In this document: positions 43,936 through 54,960 of the stretch, piece by piece
Layout of the letters: each line of letters starts with the position of its first letter
Position numbering within the stretch: the stretch's first letter is position 1
Assembly: GCA_023014485.1 (NCBI GenBank)
Contig: JAJOZX010001727.1
Coordinates: forward strand, 522,001 to 586,000
Length of the DNA: 64,000 bases
Direction of reading: 5' to 3'
DNA from: Bathynomus jamesi
Lineage: Eukaryota; Arthropoda; Malacostraca; Isopoda; Cirolanidae
The notes under the pieces: model-generated
Told to the model about the DNA's origin: nothing
Databases searched by the model: none
The model's input: only the letters and a program-made list of their open reading frames with translations
Position numbers and translations under genes: made by a program

Positions 43936-44767
43936 TATCTAAAAGCCACTGAATGTAAGTAGCTGATATTTATTTTGTACTGTCTGCAGCCTTCCCTATT
44001 TTATGGTACTGAAACTTTACAGGTCACTGAGTGAATAGAGAAAAATAGATCTAATGAATTTATATACTGTAAGACATTGGTGACATCAAACACACTCCTG
44101 AATTACATTATTTTATCAAAAAGTAAGTTAATAATTACTGAAGTTACAGAAGCAAAATTAGTTCAATTTGGAATGAGATTCAATATTTTTAAGCCAGTAA
44201 ATATAAAAACATGATAGATTCTCCAGAAACTTGTTTTAAGTGTCCAAAGTCCTTGCCTCTCCCAGGTCTGAAATCCCCCATATTTTATGGTACATTAAAT
44301 GTTATCAAACTAACATAGGTTATTAAAGTTGAAAGATGCCATCTCTTACTTTTTGTATAATGTTTATGCTAATTAACTTTTTTTTTTTTATGAACTTATG
44401 CATAATTTTATGCTTTTATGGACATTTTGTGTATACTGTATACCTTCTGAGTGTAGGAAAATAAATTATTTTTGTTATTAAGCTTAAGGGCACCATTCTT
44501 GCTGCCAAAATGTTGAGATTAAAATTGTACGGGTGGGTGGGATTCAAACTACGTATTTTAATTGGTAGACTAGTTGTTTAACGTGAAAATTATATTTTTT
44601 GTAAATATTGCTTACATTTTTTTTGTGGGTTTACCAATAAAAGGGAAATGCCTAAAAGAAGAATAGGGGTTTAGCATAATTTCTCTAAGCTAATAAAATT
44701 AGTTTTAGCATTATAGCCTACCTTCTTACAACTTAATGTACCATATGTATTTTTTATTTACCCACAG

Positions 44768-44926
44768 TTAAAAGAAACAGAAAAGCGAGATTCAGTACTT
44801 ACACCAAAACATCAGATAAGCAGGCTTCTTAGACCTGGATCATCTTATGCCAATCTCAATCCCTTCCAAGTTTTAGAAATAGATCCATCAACTCCAATAG
44901 AAGAAATTAAGAAGAAATTTAGGAGG
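44768..44926 (+). CDS. DNAJC8: DNAJC8 exon (DnaJ homolog subfamily C member 8), host gene
   Basis: A 159-bp, 53-codon open exon in phase 0 at both ends, with acceptor TTTACCCACAG before it and the weak donor AGG|GTTTGT after it. It reads EKRDSVLTPKHQ, RPGSSYANLNPFQVLEIDP and IEEIKKKFRR, the conserved stretch of DNAJC8 directly before and into the first helix of its J-domain. DNAJC8 is a nuclear DnaJ protein associated with spliceosomes. The HPD-containing next exon is not seen in the window, nor is an upstream one, so introns on both sides must be long. Lack of stops and correct splice signals argue against a retrocopy. This is the only host coding sequence I can support here. Confidence 0.85.
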
Positions 44927-45039
44927 GTTTGTGGAGTAATTTTTTTAAGTAGGCGAGTCAACCATACACTATACTAACTTGTCTGAGAGAGTAGGCTATT
45001 TGGTATCTAAAAATAAGCTGCACTTTACGTATGTATGTA
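44927..45039 (+). other. DNAJC8 intron, start
   Basis: Sequence after the donor; in-frame stop follows at once (GTT TGT GGA GTA ATT...TAA). Confidence 0.6.
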
Positions 45040-45363
45040 CAGTAGACCTTCGGTAATCTAGCATCTGGGTATTCCAGTTTCTGACTGAGACCATTCATTA
45101 CTTAGTCCAGTGCTTCATCACATAATCTGACTGTCACCAACTGCTGCTTATTACACAGCCACATTGAATGGACTCTTTCAGGTGAAAATTGAAAGGACTC
45201 TTTTCCTAATATTATAGTTAATCATTTATCAAATATCCCCCCCCCTAATACTACTAATAAATTGTAATCAACTTGATGTGTTGAATATTTTCTCTTACTC
45301 CGACAATTTGGGTATTCCAACTTGGTTCTGGTCCTTATCTAATTGGATTATGAATGTCTACTG
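45040..45363. mobile_element. pogo/Tigger-like MITE in DNAJC8 intron
   Basis: The ends CAGTAGACCTTCGGTAATCT and GGATTATGAATGTCTACTG are imperfect inverted repeats flanked by TA. Starts about 110 bases after the exon. Confidence 0.75.
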
Positions 45364-45588
45364 TATATGAATATGTATAATGTACTTACTATCCTTCAAA
45401 ATAACATAGTACAGTTAAAATCACACTATAGGCAAGGTTGTATAAAAGTACATTTATAATTTTTATTCTTAATACCAAATTACAAATGGTAATAATATAT
45501 ACAGTAACTTACTCGTATACATTTATACAACTTATACAATGCCTTACAAACTAAATATACCAACACTACACATCAATAAAATGCATTA

Positions 45589-45948
45589 CAGCCATCCCTC
45601 GCTTAATGAAGGGGTTACATTCCTAAAAAGCCTTCATTATGTGAAAATTCATTAAGCAGGACCTAATTTTCTGTTTTTATATGGGAAAAATTCAGTTTGG
45701 TTCCTAGCACACTCTTTTTTGATAGCCTAATATAAATAGAGTGGGTAAAGTTCACCAAAATTATCTATCTTACATAATATGAATGTGTAATTACCAATTT
45801 GTAACACTTCCTCACCACAGATTTCAAAAATCCTCGCCTTCATTATAGCAAAATTTTCTTTGTAATATTTGATAGTAGTATTAAATAAAAACCTTCATTG
45901 TAATGAACATTTCATTAACCCAAACCTTCATTAAGTGAGAGAGGGCTG
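45589..45948. mobile_element. pogo/Tigger-like MITE
   Basis: The ends CAGCCATCCCTCGCTTAATG and CATTAAGTGAGAGAGGGCTG are inverted repeats flanked by TA. AATGAAGG and CCTTCATTA blocks recur inside. Confidence 0.8.
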
Positions 45949-47135
45949 TATTTTCCTGTGTCATACCTACTGTGTACTGTTAGATTCTTTTCAAAGACAC
46001 TTGATTTGCATACAAGTTCTATAGCCTTATTCGATAACTGGCCACACAGAACTCAAAATGAAACTGCTAGGAATGCGTGTGACAAATAGTAAAACTACAC
46101 CTTCTGCCACTTTCATCTTTGATACAGATTAAGATTCGCCTTTCACCCTTCGCTTTCCTATGCCTGGTGAGTATCATCTCTAAATAATATGTGAGTAGTC
46201 ATGCCTCAGTATCCAGTGTACTGAGATATCTGGAGGTAGACCTTCACAGTATACAATGAAAATGTCACACAAAGTACAGTTTAAGGACTCAGATTGTGGA
46301 TCCACTATTGGGGAAGTCCACAGAATCTGACTAAAACTTTGTAGAAAAAATGCACAATTTTACTTGATATTTAGCACAGGCTAGGCAAAATTTCATTATA
46401 CCCAAGTTCATAATATATACTGTATTTGTCTGTAATAATCTAATAGTGACTTGGAGGACAAATTTTTTTTTTTTCCACCTACACTTTCATTAAAGTAGGA
46501 AGGGTTCTATTAAAAAATTCAGAGCTTTTTTTTACCCAGTACAATGATTACTTTTTCGCAGGGTTGGTTGATTTAAATCAAATTATTTTTTTAAAAAATC
46601 ACTGATGTAAATCAGTATATGAATAAAAATAAAAAAATTATAAACATGAAAAACTACTAAATAATCACTATAGTATACGTAATACATAAAGAATGGTAAT
46701 GAACTTTGCTGTTTATTTTTCAATAAAATGAGGTTATAAAATTTATTCATAGCTCTATTGATTATAGTGACAAATTAAGATATCCATGTTAACTTTTTTT
46801 AAACGTTAATTAAAATCATAATAGCCACTTAGCCACTGCCCTAAAGTGAATAAACATTTGTAGAACATATTTATTACTTCTATAAAGCTTCAATTTTTAT
46901 TCTACCAATTTGATATAAAACAAATATTTAATTTCTAGAAAGTATTTAAGGTCATCTGGTCATGATAGTTTAATTTGCTGACCCAAAGTGAAGAATTATG
47001 GAGTTAAAACTTAAATAAAAAATATATATATTTCTAGTGTGGTGGAGCACTGACAGCTGTGCAAGCTTCAACAGGATAGCACAAAGGAGTGTCTGATAAA
47101 CATGTCACAACATGGTATACTATCTTTTTAGAATA
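45949..47135. other. Intronic spacer, nothing supported
   Basis: AT-rich sequence without recognised exon or element boundary. Confidence 0.4.
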
Positions 47136-47143
47136 CACTATAG

Positions 47144-47669
47144 CAGTGGTGGGCACAATTTTCAATGTCGAAGGCAACTTTCAATCTTGAAATTTACCAA
47201 TGGGCTAATAATAACAACATATAATATCAAGTTTTTATATATATATATAATTTAGAAATATCTTATAAAAGGGAATCGGTTGAGGTAAAGCAAAAATATG
47301 AATAATAAGATAGTTTTATTGCTTAAATTCCAAATTAATAATTATATATTTATCCATTTTATATATTTATTCATTCAAACATCTAGGTTGCATCTGATCA
47401 GTCAGTAATTTATAATTTGGTGTGTAAGTCATCAAGGTGTTCATTCATGAGCACACTTCTATTTTTTATTTGATGTGTTTCATGCTTCAAAATATTGATT
47501 CGCACAAATTTGTTGATGCAAAATATGCATTCAGCATTGCAATTTTCTTGGTATTTGGAAGAAATGATTTTGAATAATTACATAAAGTGGAGTCAGGTCT
47601 GTAATATTAATCAGAAATGGCATCAAGGGTGACTCCAAACATTCCTGTGGGAGACAATGCCCACCCCTG
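47144..47669. mobile_element. hAT-like MITE
   Basis: The ends CAGTGGTGGGCA and CAGGGGTGGGCA (complement) are inverted repeats. The flanks CACTATAG (47136-47143) and CACTAGAG (47670-47677) form an 8-bp duplication with one change. No coding region kept. Confidence 0.8.
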
Positions 47670-47677
47670 CACTAGAG

Positions 47678-48094
47678 TATATATGTATAAAATATGCCAA
47701 AAAAAAATGTTCTCAAATGGGAATAAAGAGAAAAAATCAATTAAATGAAGAAACACACAAAAGGAATGATATACAGTAAGTCCTTGTAGCTTAACTTGCA
47801 ATTTTACAGAACTTTACATTTTTTATCCAACCTCAAAGACGACAGCTGTTTAAATAGCTAATACAATAGTTTGCTTCAATTACTTCGTTATTAGTGCTAC
47901 AGGAACTTATAGGAATGAAAAGGATCTTTTTTGATTTGTTGTTTCAGTGTATCTTGAACATGAAGAAAAAAATAAAATAAATCTGATTTTTTTTAAAAAA
48001 ATTTAAAAAATAAAAAAAAATCACCAACCCTGCATTTTTGAGTTTTACTCATGCTAGGGTTTTAATCCAAAACATTGAAATTCTAATAACTGGT
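47678..48094. other. Spacer with A/T homopolymer patches
   Basis: No feature recognised; A-rich and T-rich runs near 47970-48020. Confidence 0.35.
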
Positions 48095-48714
48095 ATGCAT
48101 CCTAGGGTGGAGTGAAAAACATTTTTTAATTCAGTTTTGTAGGGGCACCCAAAAGTTAGTCTGTGGTACCAATAAGAAATCTAAAATATTAGCTACCTGT
48201 GACATCAACTTCACTGGCCCCAAGGAAGTCAAAGATTTTGCCTTTCAGGTCCCCCAAAAAATTAAGGAAAAATTCAAAGATTTAAGTGTATCTTCTGTTG
48301 TGTTTATGCTAGGAAGATAATTTTTGTTTCATTTGATTTGTCTATTTATGTTCTTTAACTTTACACTTATGCACTTTTTTCCCAGTCCTCACAGAAATTT
48401 GAAACATTTGGTATTTCATGAAAAATACTAACAAAAAATAGGCATTTTTATTGCTTTTGTCGATTGGTTCATGTTAAGCATCATTCAGTGATTCAGTTTT
48501 CTTTTAGAAGCTCATAAAATAGCTGCATGGCTTTAGATATATTCAACCTTTCAAATGTTCCGCGCAATGATTCCTCATTTCACAAAGGTCAAGCTTGTCA
48601 CCCCTCCTCTCGAGTTGGCCTGGTGAACTAGTGAGTTGGTTTCTTGTAGTCTCCACCTCACAGCCAGGTACACCTGGCTCATCAGGGATTGTTCTGAGTC
48701 AGGTGTCTAATCTT

Positions 48715-49481
48715 CAGTAATTATTTGTTTTTACACCCAGTCTGTTTTTATGATGAGAAACTTTTCTGGTAAATTTTGAGGTATTTTGCATGAATTTGCC
48801 ATCCGTTTCCTGTGCAAATGCGTAGTTTTCAAGATATCGTCATCTCAGAAACTACACATTTGCACAGGAAACAGATGGCAGTTTCGTACAAAACACCTCA
48901 AAATTAACCAGAAAAGTTTGCTCTCATCATTTTCATTTAAACCAATGAAAATATCACGACTTAATCCAACCAATCATCAAGGTTGTTCAGTTGACCTAAC
49001 TGGTTAATATTGGTTATTTCACCAGAATATCTTCTGATCTTTTTGTATTAGGCACTCACTGTCACATTTTGGGCAAGTTAAGGATGAGAGAATAATGCCA
49101 TAATTGATAAAAACATCCAATCCTTTGTCTTCATCTAGGGCACATGACGAATCAAGTTCTCAAAGTCAAAATCACACGAATGGCATATCATAATTCTATC
49201 ATAAACACCACTAAACTGAATCCAATTAGAAAAAAAAAAGCCAGAACAAAACCCAACTGACTAATTAAGGTGCAGAGTAGCGAAAAATAGCCCAATCAGG
49301 AAAAATATTTTATGAAAAAAAGCACATTATAGCCAAAACAGGAAATATATTTTATTGAAAAAAGTACATTTCAACAAATTTGCACAACATAAGATATATA
49401 TTTTCTTAGTTAGTTTTGAATGGCAATTCAGTATATTGTAGTTTTAACTGCGTGTGAGTGGGTGAAAAGATGAATATTAAC
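48715..49481 (-). mobile_element. Merlin-like insertion in LINE-B, 8-bp TSD
   Basis: Flanked by CTAATCTT at 48707-48714 and 49482-49489. It contains on the minus strand the same zinc-ribbon stretch (LTCPKCDSEC) as 6244-6360. A foldback hairpin about 170 bp long (48755-48927, GATGAGAAACTTTTCTGG and complement) lies at one end. The terminal bases are only weakly inverted. Merlin makes 8-9-bp duplications, which fits. Confidence 0.6.
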
Positions 49482-49734
49482 CTAATCTTCTTTTGATGAT
49501 GTCCACTGCAACACCACTCATGTTTCTTAGGTCTTTGGGCAGCTGATTAAACAGTTTTGCTCCTCTCATAACAAAACTATTTTTCTTTTAGGGTTAAGGA
49601 TGTTCCCTGTCTAGCCTTTAATTTGGGAACATGACACAGTCTTCCTTTTCTACTTTTCACTGTTGTTTGGGGAGTTACAGGGTTCAGAGTAAGACTAGGG
49701 ACTAGTTTCTCCATTATTTTCCCAAGTGTAAATA

Positions 49735-52073
49735 CAGTAGACTCGCGACCTACGTGGATTTTTCTTACGTGGTTTCAGCTATATGCGGATTATAATTTTA
49801 CAATTTCCAATTTCAGAAAATATGAATCCAAATTTCAAAAAATATAAATAAAAAAATATAAAATAAAAATATAAAAAATATAAAAAAATTTAATTTTAAT
49901 ACTATAATAAATATATATAGTAATTAAAAATATAAAAAATAGGTGGCATCACCCCACCATCCCACTTCTGTCTGTCTCAGTTCCCGCGTGTGTATCGGAG
50001 TAACAGGTGCCTCGTGTGTGTCAATTTAGTGTGCTTAAACCTCTTTCATACTCGTTCACAATGCTCAAACACAAGCCAACCTCTGCCTCTTGTCCTCCAG
50101 CGAAGAAACAATGCTCTGTGATGACCCTGGAAGAAAAAGTGGCTGTGTTAGACTTATTAAAAGGCAGCATGTCGATCATTGTTGTGGCACAGAGGTACAG
50201 GTGAAATGAATCAAGCGTGAGATCCATCAAGATTCGAGAGAGGGAAATTCGTGAAACCGTGTCTACAAGTGCCTCATTTACTGCTGCTAAGGTGACTAGC
50301 CAGGTTAGAGACATAACTCTAGTGAAGGTGGAGAAGGCATTAAACATCTGGGTGGAGGATATGAACCAGAAACGTGTCCCCATTGACAGCAACGTGCTCA
50401 GGGAGAAGGCACTGAGTTTTTATGTACAGTTTAAATCTGAGGTTCCTGAGGGTGAAGCATCCACCAGCTCTGAGAAGAATTTTAAAGCCAATGCAGGTTG
50501 GCTCAACAATTTCAGGAAGCATTTCAACCTGAAAAATATTAAAATCACTGGCAAATCAGCATTGGCGGGTGAGGCAGCTGCATGTGTGTTCCCAGAAGAA
50601 TTCAGGAAATTGGTTGAGGAAAATGGATATCTTCCAGAGCAGGTCTTCAATGCTGACGAAACAGGTTTGTTTTGGAAGAAAATGCCAACCAGAACCTACA
50701 TTTCCAAGTCTGATAAGCAGGCCCCTGGGTTCAAGGCTGTGAAGGACCACGTCACCCTCCTGCTGTGTGGCAACGCAGCAGGGCATATGATAAAGCCAGG
50801 CTTGATTTATAGGTTTGCCAACCCTCGTGCTCTGAAGGGAAAAAGTAAGAATCTCCTCCCTGTCTTCTGGCAGTCAAACAAGAAAGCCTGGGTGACAGCA
50901 ATGGTTTTCCATGAGTGGTTCCACAAATGTTTTATCCATGAGGTAAAGAGCTACCTAGAGAAGCTGGACCTGCCTTTCAAGGTGTTGCTGGTCATTGACA
51001 ATGCACCAGGCCACCCAGATGCCATAAAATTCGCACACAATGATGTTGAGGTAGTATTCCTTCCGCCCAACTCCACCTCCATCCTCCAGCCTCTCAACCA
51101 GTGTGATTTGGTGCTTTAAGGCAGCATACACACATCTCACCTTCATCTGCATTCACAACGTCATGGAGGATGGCACTAACAAGTGTGTTATGGCATGCTG
51201 GAATGAATTCAACATTGCCAATTGCATCACTTTTGTGAAGGAGGCCATGGATGCACTGAAACCAGAGTCGTTTAATTCTTGTTGGCAGGCACTGTGGAGT
51301 GACTGTGTGTGTGACTTCAAAGGATTCCCTACGATCGATTCTGAAGTAAAGGACATCGTGAAGGTGGCCAGGGCTGTAGGCAGTGATGGGTTTGAAGACA
51401 TGGTTGAGCAGGAAATTGAGGAGTTCATTGAAGGGCAGAGGGAAACTCTGACTGATGCCGAGTTGGAGGAAATAGTGAGAGTGGACGAAGAAGGCGGTGG
51501 TGGTGGTGGTGAAGAAGAAGAAGAGTCAGCATGTTGGGATATACAGAAGTTTAGTGAATTGTTTCAGGTGGCCAAGTACTTGAAAAACTTAGTGTCTAAG
51601 TATGACCCCTCTATGGAGCGCAGCATCAACTTCTCACGAGGTCTTACAAGCCTTATGGCTCAATATAATAATAATATGTTCCAGCAGCTTAAGAAACAAA
51701 AATGACAGCTTCCCATCACCACGTTCTTGAAAAAAACCTCAATATCAGCAGCAGATCAGCCAATGCCCTCAACTTCTCACAGTGACCTTGAGCTGCCCAC
51801 ATACTCCCCTGCATCATTATCTGAGCTTGATGATCCCCCTGTGGGGGGATTGTGGGAAGGGGATGAATAAGCTCAAAACAACAACAACACCCAGAAATGC
51901 CTGTCTCCATAAGCTCATCATTCATAATTGTACAGGTATGTTATAGTATATATGTACGTATAGCAGAGTTAGAATATATAGTGATTTAAGGACGATTTAG
52001 GGGATTTGTTTTGGTTTCTGACTTTACGCGGGGTCCCAGGAACGTAACCCCCGCGTAAGTTGCGAGTTTACTG
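49735..52073 (+). mobile_element. Tigger (pogo) transposon inserted in LINE-B
   Basis: TIRs CAGTAGACTCGCGACCTACG and complement-like GCGTAAGTTGCGAGTTTACTG, flanked by TA. LINE-B sequence (CAAGTGTAAATA|ATGGTGT) is continuous across the insertion when compared with 29893-31290. The 2339-bp length is normal for a Tigger with a transposase gene. Confidence 0.9.
50061..51870 (+). pseudogene. Tigger transposase, damaged at the third catalytic position
   Basis: Domain order is psq-type HTH (MTLEEKVAVLDLLKGS), CENP-B-type DNA-binding domain (KALNIWVEDMNQKRVPID, GWLNNFRKHF) and DDE_1 core with FNADETGLFWK and LLVIDNAPGHP. The third motif reads LQPLNQ instead of the usual LQPxDQG, with Asp changed to Asn. 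A short deletion right there (about 51099-51104) shifts the frame, which continues from 51103 (IWCFKAAYTHL). There are further stops at TGA 50202-50204 in the HTH region and TGA 51703-51705, after which QLPITTFLKK...SELDDPP runs to TAA 51868-51870. Clearly inactive. Confidence 0.9.
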
Positions 52074-52614
52074 TAATGGTGTATATATCTCCTCCTTTCC
52101 AGTGAATATAGATTTAATTTGTGTAATCTTTCCAGTAATTTAGTTCTTTGCACCCATTGATCTTGGCTGTGAAGCTTCTCTGAATCCCTTCTCGCTGTCT
52201 AATGTCTTCTATTTTATATGGGGATGTTAGAACCAAGCAGTATTCCACTTTGGGTGTATGATCAGTGTTTTCAGTAGAGGAATCATTATATTTGTATCCC
52301 TTTGTTTAAAGGTTCTCAGTATCTGCCCAGTTACTCTCTTTGCTCTGTTTAATGCTATCTTATTTTGTGTTTCAAATTTTGCATCATCAGTCATTACAAC
52401 CCCTAAGTCTTTTGCTTTAGAATTTCTCTGAATAATTTCCTGTCCATTTGGGGTATAATATTCCATGGATTTTGGGTCCTCTCTTTTTTTGCTAATTTAA
52501 GCTAGATATAAGCCATGCATATCTCGGCTTAAATTACCCAGAACTCACCATGTGGAGGTGGCTGCTTTTTGAGTTCCACCCTAACCCACCCACCACAATA
52601 ATTTAGAAAGCTGC

Positions 52615-53430
52615 TTATTCAGTTTTGTAGTGTCTCTTGGTGTTAAATGATTTCATTATTGCTTGAGATGCAATTTTGGTTTTAACGTAGCCATCTCTCC
52701 TCTCACTTCCATAAACTGCTCTTGCCACTTCTGTTACAAGTTTGATACTCCTTTCTACTGCTTGTGTATGACAAGGGAAATGAAAGAGTTTTAATTTTTC
52801 TTCACTAGTGTTCTCAGCCAATGATGTCAACTCCTCTTTGGTTAAGTGTTTTGTCAATGGTAGCTCAAGCCTGATGGGACTATCTGTCCAAAATATAATA
52901 TAATAGTGTAGTGAAGTGCATGGAAATTTAGCTTCAGTACACTGAACTTGTGAATGCTTTTAATTTTTTCAGCTTGAGATCTTGCTACTTTGATCCTTCG
53001 TATTGCCAATTTTTGAATGTTTGGCCAGTTATCAGTAATCATTGCAAGAAGGTGGTTCTCTTGATGCACAAAGTAGGCATTACAAATGATAACTTTATCA
53101 ACAATATCTCTAAGCTCCTTTGTTAGGTATCTTGAATAAGCTACCATCTGCCACAGGTGATGAGGTCCGTTGTAGCACCAAGGTTTTGTCTTGATCGTGA
53201 ACCACACTGGAGCATAAACTTTGATAATGTATTCTACCAGCATTTTTAAACTTTTGGATTAGCTTCTCCTAAGTTAATTCTTTCCTGTCTAACATAAAGG
53301 AAACACTGAAGTATATCTTCAGATGAAAGCAAATAAGTCGGAGAGAGATCCTTGGTGGTCCAGAGATTGGATCCTTTTGCTGATTCATTCACAACCATGG
53401 AAGCCATGCCTAATCTTGCTTTGTGCATCA
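52615..53430 (-). pseudogene. Family C transposon protein, C-terminal remnant
   Basis: The minus strand reads YAPVWFTIKTKP, HHLWQMVAYSRYL, NAYFVHQENHLLAMITD, then after a frameshift near 52865 FPCHTQAVERSIKLVTEV and RDGYVKTKIASQ. I recognise the HTQAVER...VTEAS pattern as a frequent anonymous arthropod family. A separate piece (53428-53246) has MVVNESAKGSNLW, like the VNDxAERG acidic motif of family B. Only this C-terminal portion remains. Catalytic roles for the Glu residues in AVER or VNES are speculation. Confidence 0.6.
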
Positions 53431-54034
53431 GAATAGAATTACACTACATTAGTTTTTAGCAATGTTTTTAGCAAATCAGATTCAATATAAAAATTTATCA
53501 AAGCAATCAAATAATCTGAAAAAGAGACATAAATTATAATGTAATATAGTATAAATAACAAACCCTAAATAATATAATTATGAAATAATTTAAATCTGTT
53601 AAAATCTAAACAAATGGAAACCTTAAAATGGTGCTAAATCATCGATTAAAGTTGAGAAACTCAACAAAAGATATAAAAATTCCTATTTTTTGTTAGTATT
53701 TTTCATGAAATACCAAATTTTTCAAATTTCTGTGAGAAATGAGAGAAAAGTGTATAAGAGAAAAGTTAAAGAACATAAATAGACAAATCAATTGAAACAA
53801 AAATGATCTTCCTAGCATAAACACAATGGAAGATACGCTTAAGTCTTTGAATTTTTCCCTTAATTTTTTGGGGGATCTGAAAGGTAAAATCTTTGACCTC
53901 CTTGGGGCCAGTGAAGTTGATGTTGCAGGTAGCTAATATTTTACAGATTTCTTATTGGTACCACAAACTAACTTCTGGGTGCTCCCTACAAAACTGAATT
54001 CTAAAAGTTTTTTTCACTCCACCTTAATGTGTCC

Positions 54035-54960
54035 AGGTTTTTACACAGTTAATTGTTTTAGGTTAGATTAACCTAACTTTACCTAACTTTACCTCAAAAA
54101 ACAACTGAGACAAAAATCTAGGATATTAGTTTTCTCCAAGGCATTGAATTAAAATTCATACTTATATTTGGAGGGGCCACATTGGATTACACTTGTTCAT
54201 CTGTCCATCCATTACATATTTGTGTGTTGTCAGCTATAACTTTTGAACCTGAACCATGCAACATAAAATGATGAAACTTCACACACACACACATCAATCA
54301 TCACATGATGATGTGTCATAAGCAAGAATTGGGTTCCTGCATCAAAGGTCAAGGTCACAAATAGAGGTCAAAGCTGAAGTGGAGGTCTGCATCATAACTT
54401 TTGAACGATTCCACATAATTTGTTGAAGCTTCAGCATGGATGATCATAAGAAGGTCAAGGTCACTATTACAAATAGTGGTAATGCCATAAATTTTGAGAT
54501 GCTCATCATAAATTGATGAAACTTTACACACACATGTATTCTCACAAGACAATGTATCATGAGGAAGGATCAGGTTCTTGTACCAAAGGTTAAGGTCACA
54601 AATATAGGATGGGACATTGATATCATTTGAACATAGTTTTATTTATTTTGTACAGTTTTAGAAGAATGTTTGCCTAGAAACAAAGTTTCTAAAATAAATA
54701 AAAATATTACTAATTTGTAATAATGTTTTCATTTTGATATTTTACTCATTTTTGTGATAGTAATAAAGCCCTAATCATTAATCATCATTAATTGTTTTAT
54801 ACTTTTTAGAAATTTTATTTTTATCAAAAATAAACAATGTAAACTCTCTCCTGCTGAAATCTGGTATTTAAAGAAACCTTTCTTCAATCACTGGAGGTAC
54901 CTCCCCTTATCACTTTCTTTCCCAAGTACAAAGTCACCTGCAGAAATCTCAAGTTTATCT
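54035..54960 (+). repeat. Degenerate tandem repeats, GGTCAAGGTCAC type
   Basis: Two or more diverged units at about 54180-54620 each contain ATAACTTTTGAAC, GATGAAACTTCACACACA and CAAAGGTCAAGGTCACAAAT at similar spacing. The rest is AT-rich spacer. No gene supported. Confidence 0.55.

Larger units (their letters stand above)
48545..52495 (-). pseudogene. LINE-B inserted in family C, itself split twice
   Basis: Segments 48545-48714, 49482-49734 and 52074-52495 join into one LINE-B sequence that follows the copy at 29893-31290. From minus-strand 5' to 3' it covers ...YYTPNGQEIIQRNSKAKDLGV, LLKTLIIHPKWN, then FNQLPKDLRN and the ACATTTGAAAGG 3' end. It is 5' truncated, without the catalytic box, and carries stops and frameshifts. 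Confidence 0.75.
48103..54026 (-). mobile_element. Family C DNA transposon with ~370-bp TIRs
   Basis: 48103-48472 and 53657-54026 are inverted copies (TAGGGTGGAGTGAAAAAC and TAAGGTGGAGTGAAAAAA at the tips; ATTCAGTTTTGTAGGG and CATCAACTTCACTGGCCCCA inside). The flanks ATGCATCC (48095-48102) and ATGTGTCC (54027-54034) look like an 8-bp duplication with two changes. The interior holds a short family C gene remnant plus a nested LINE-B that itself holds two more elements. The TARGG tip with 8-bp TSD suggests hAT; the superfamily is inferred only. Confidence 0.75.

Noticed and set aside
44768..44926. DNAJC8 retrocopy
   Set aside because: The match begins at a good splice acceptor and ends at a donor, in phase, without poly-A or adjoining exons as a retrocopy would show.
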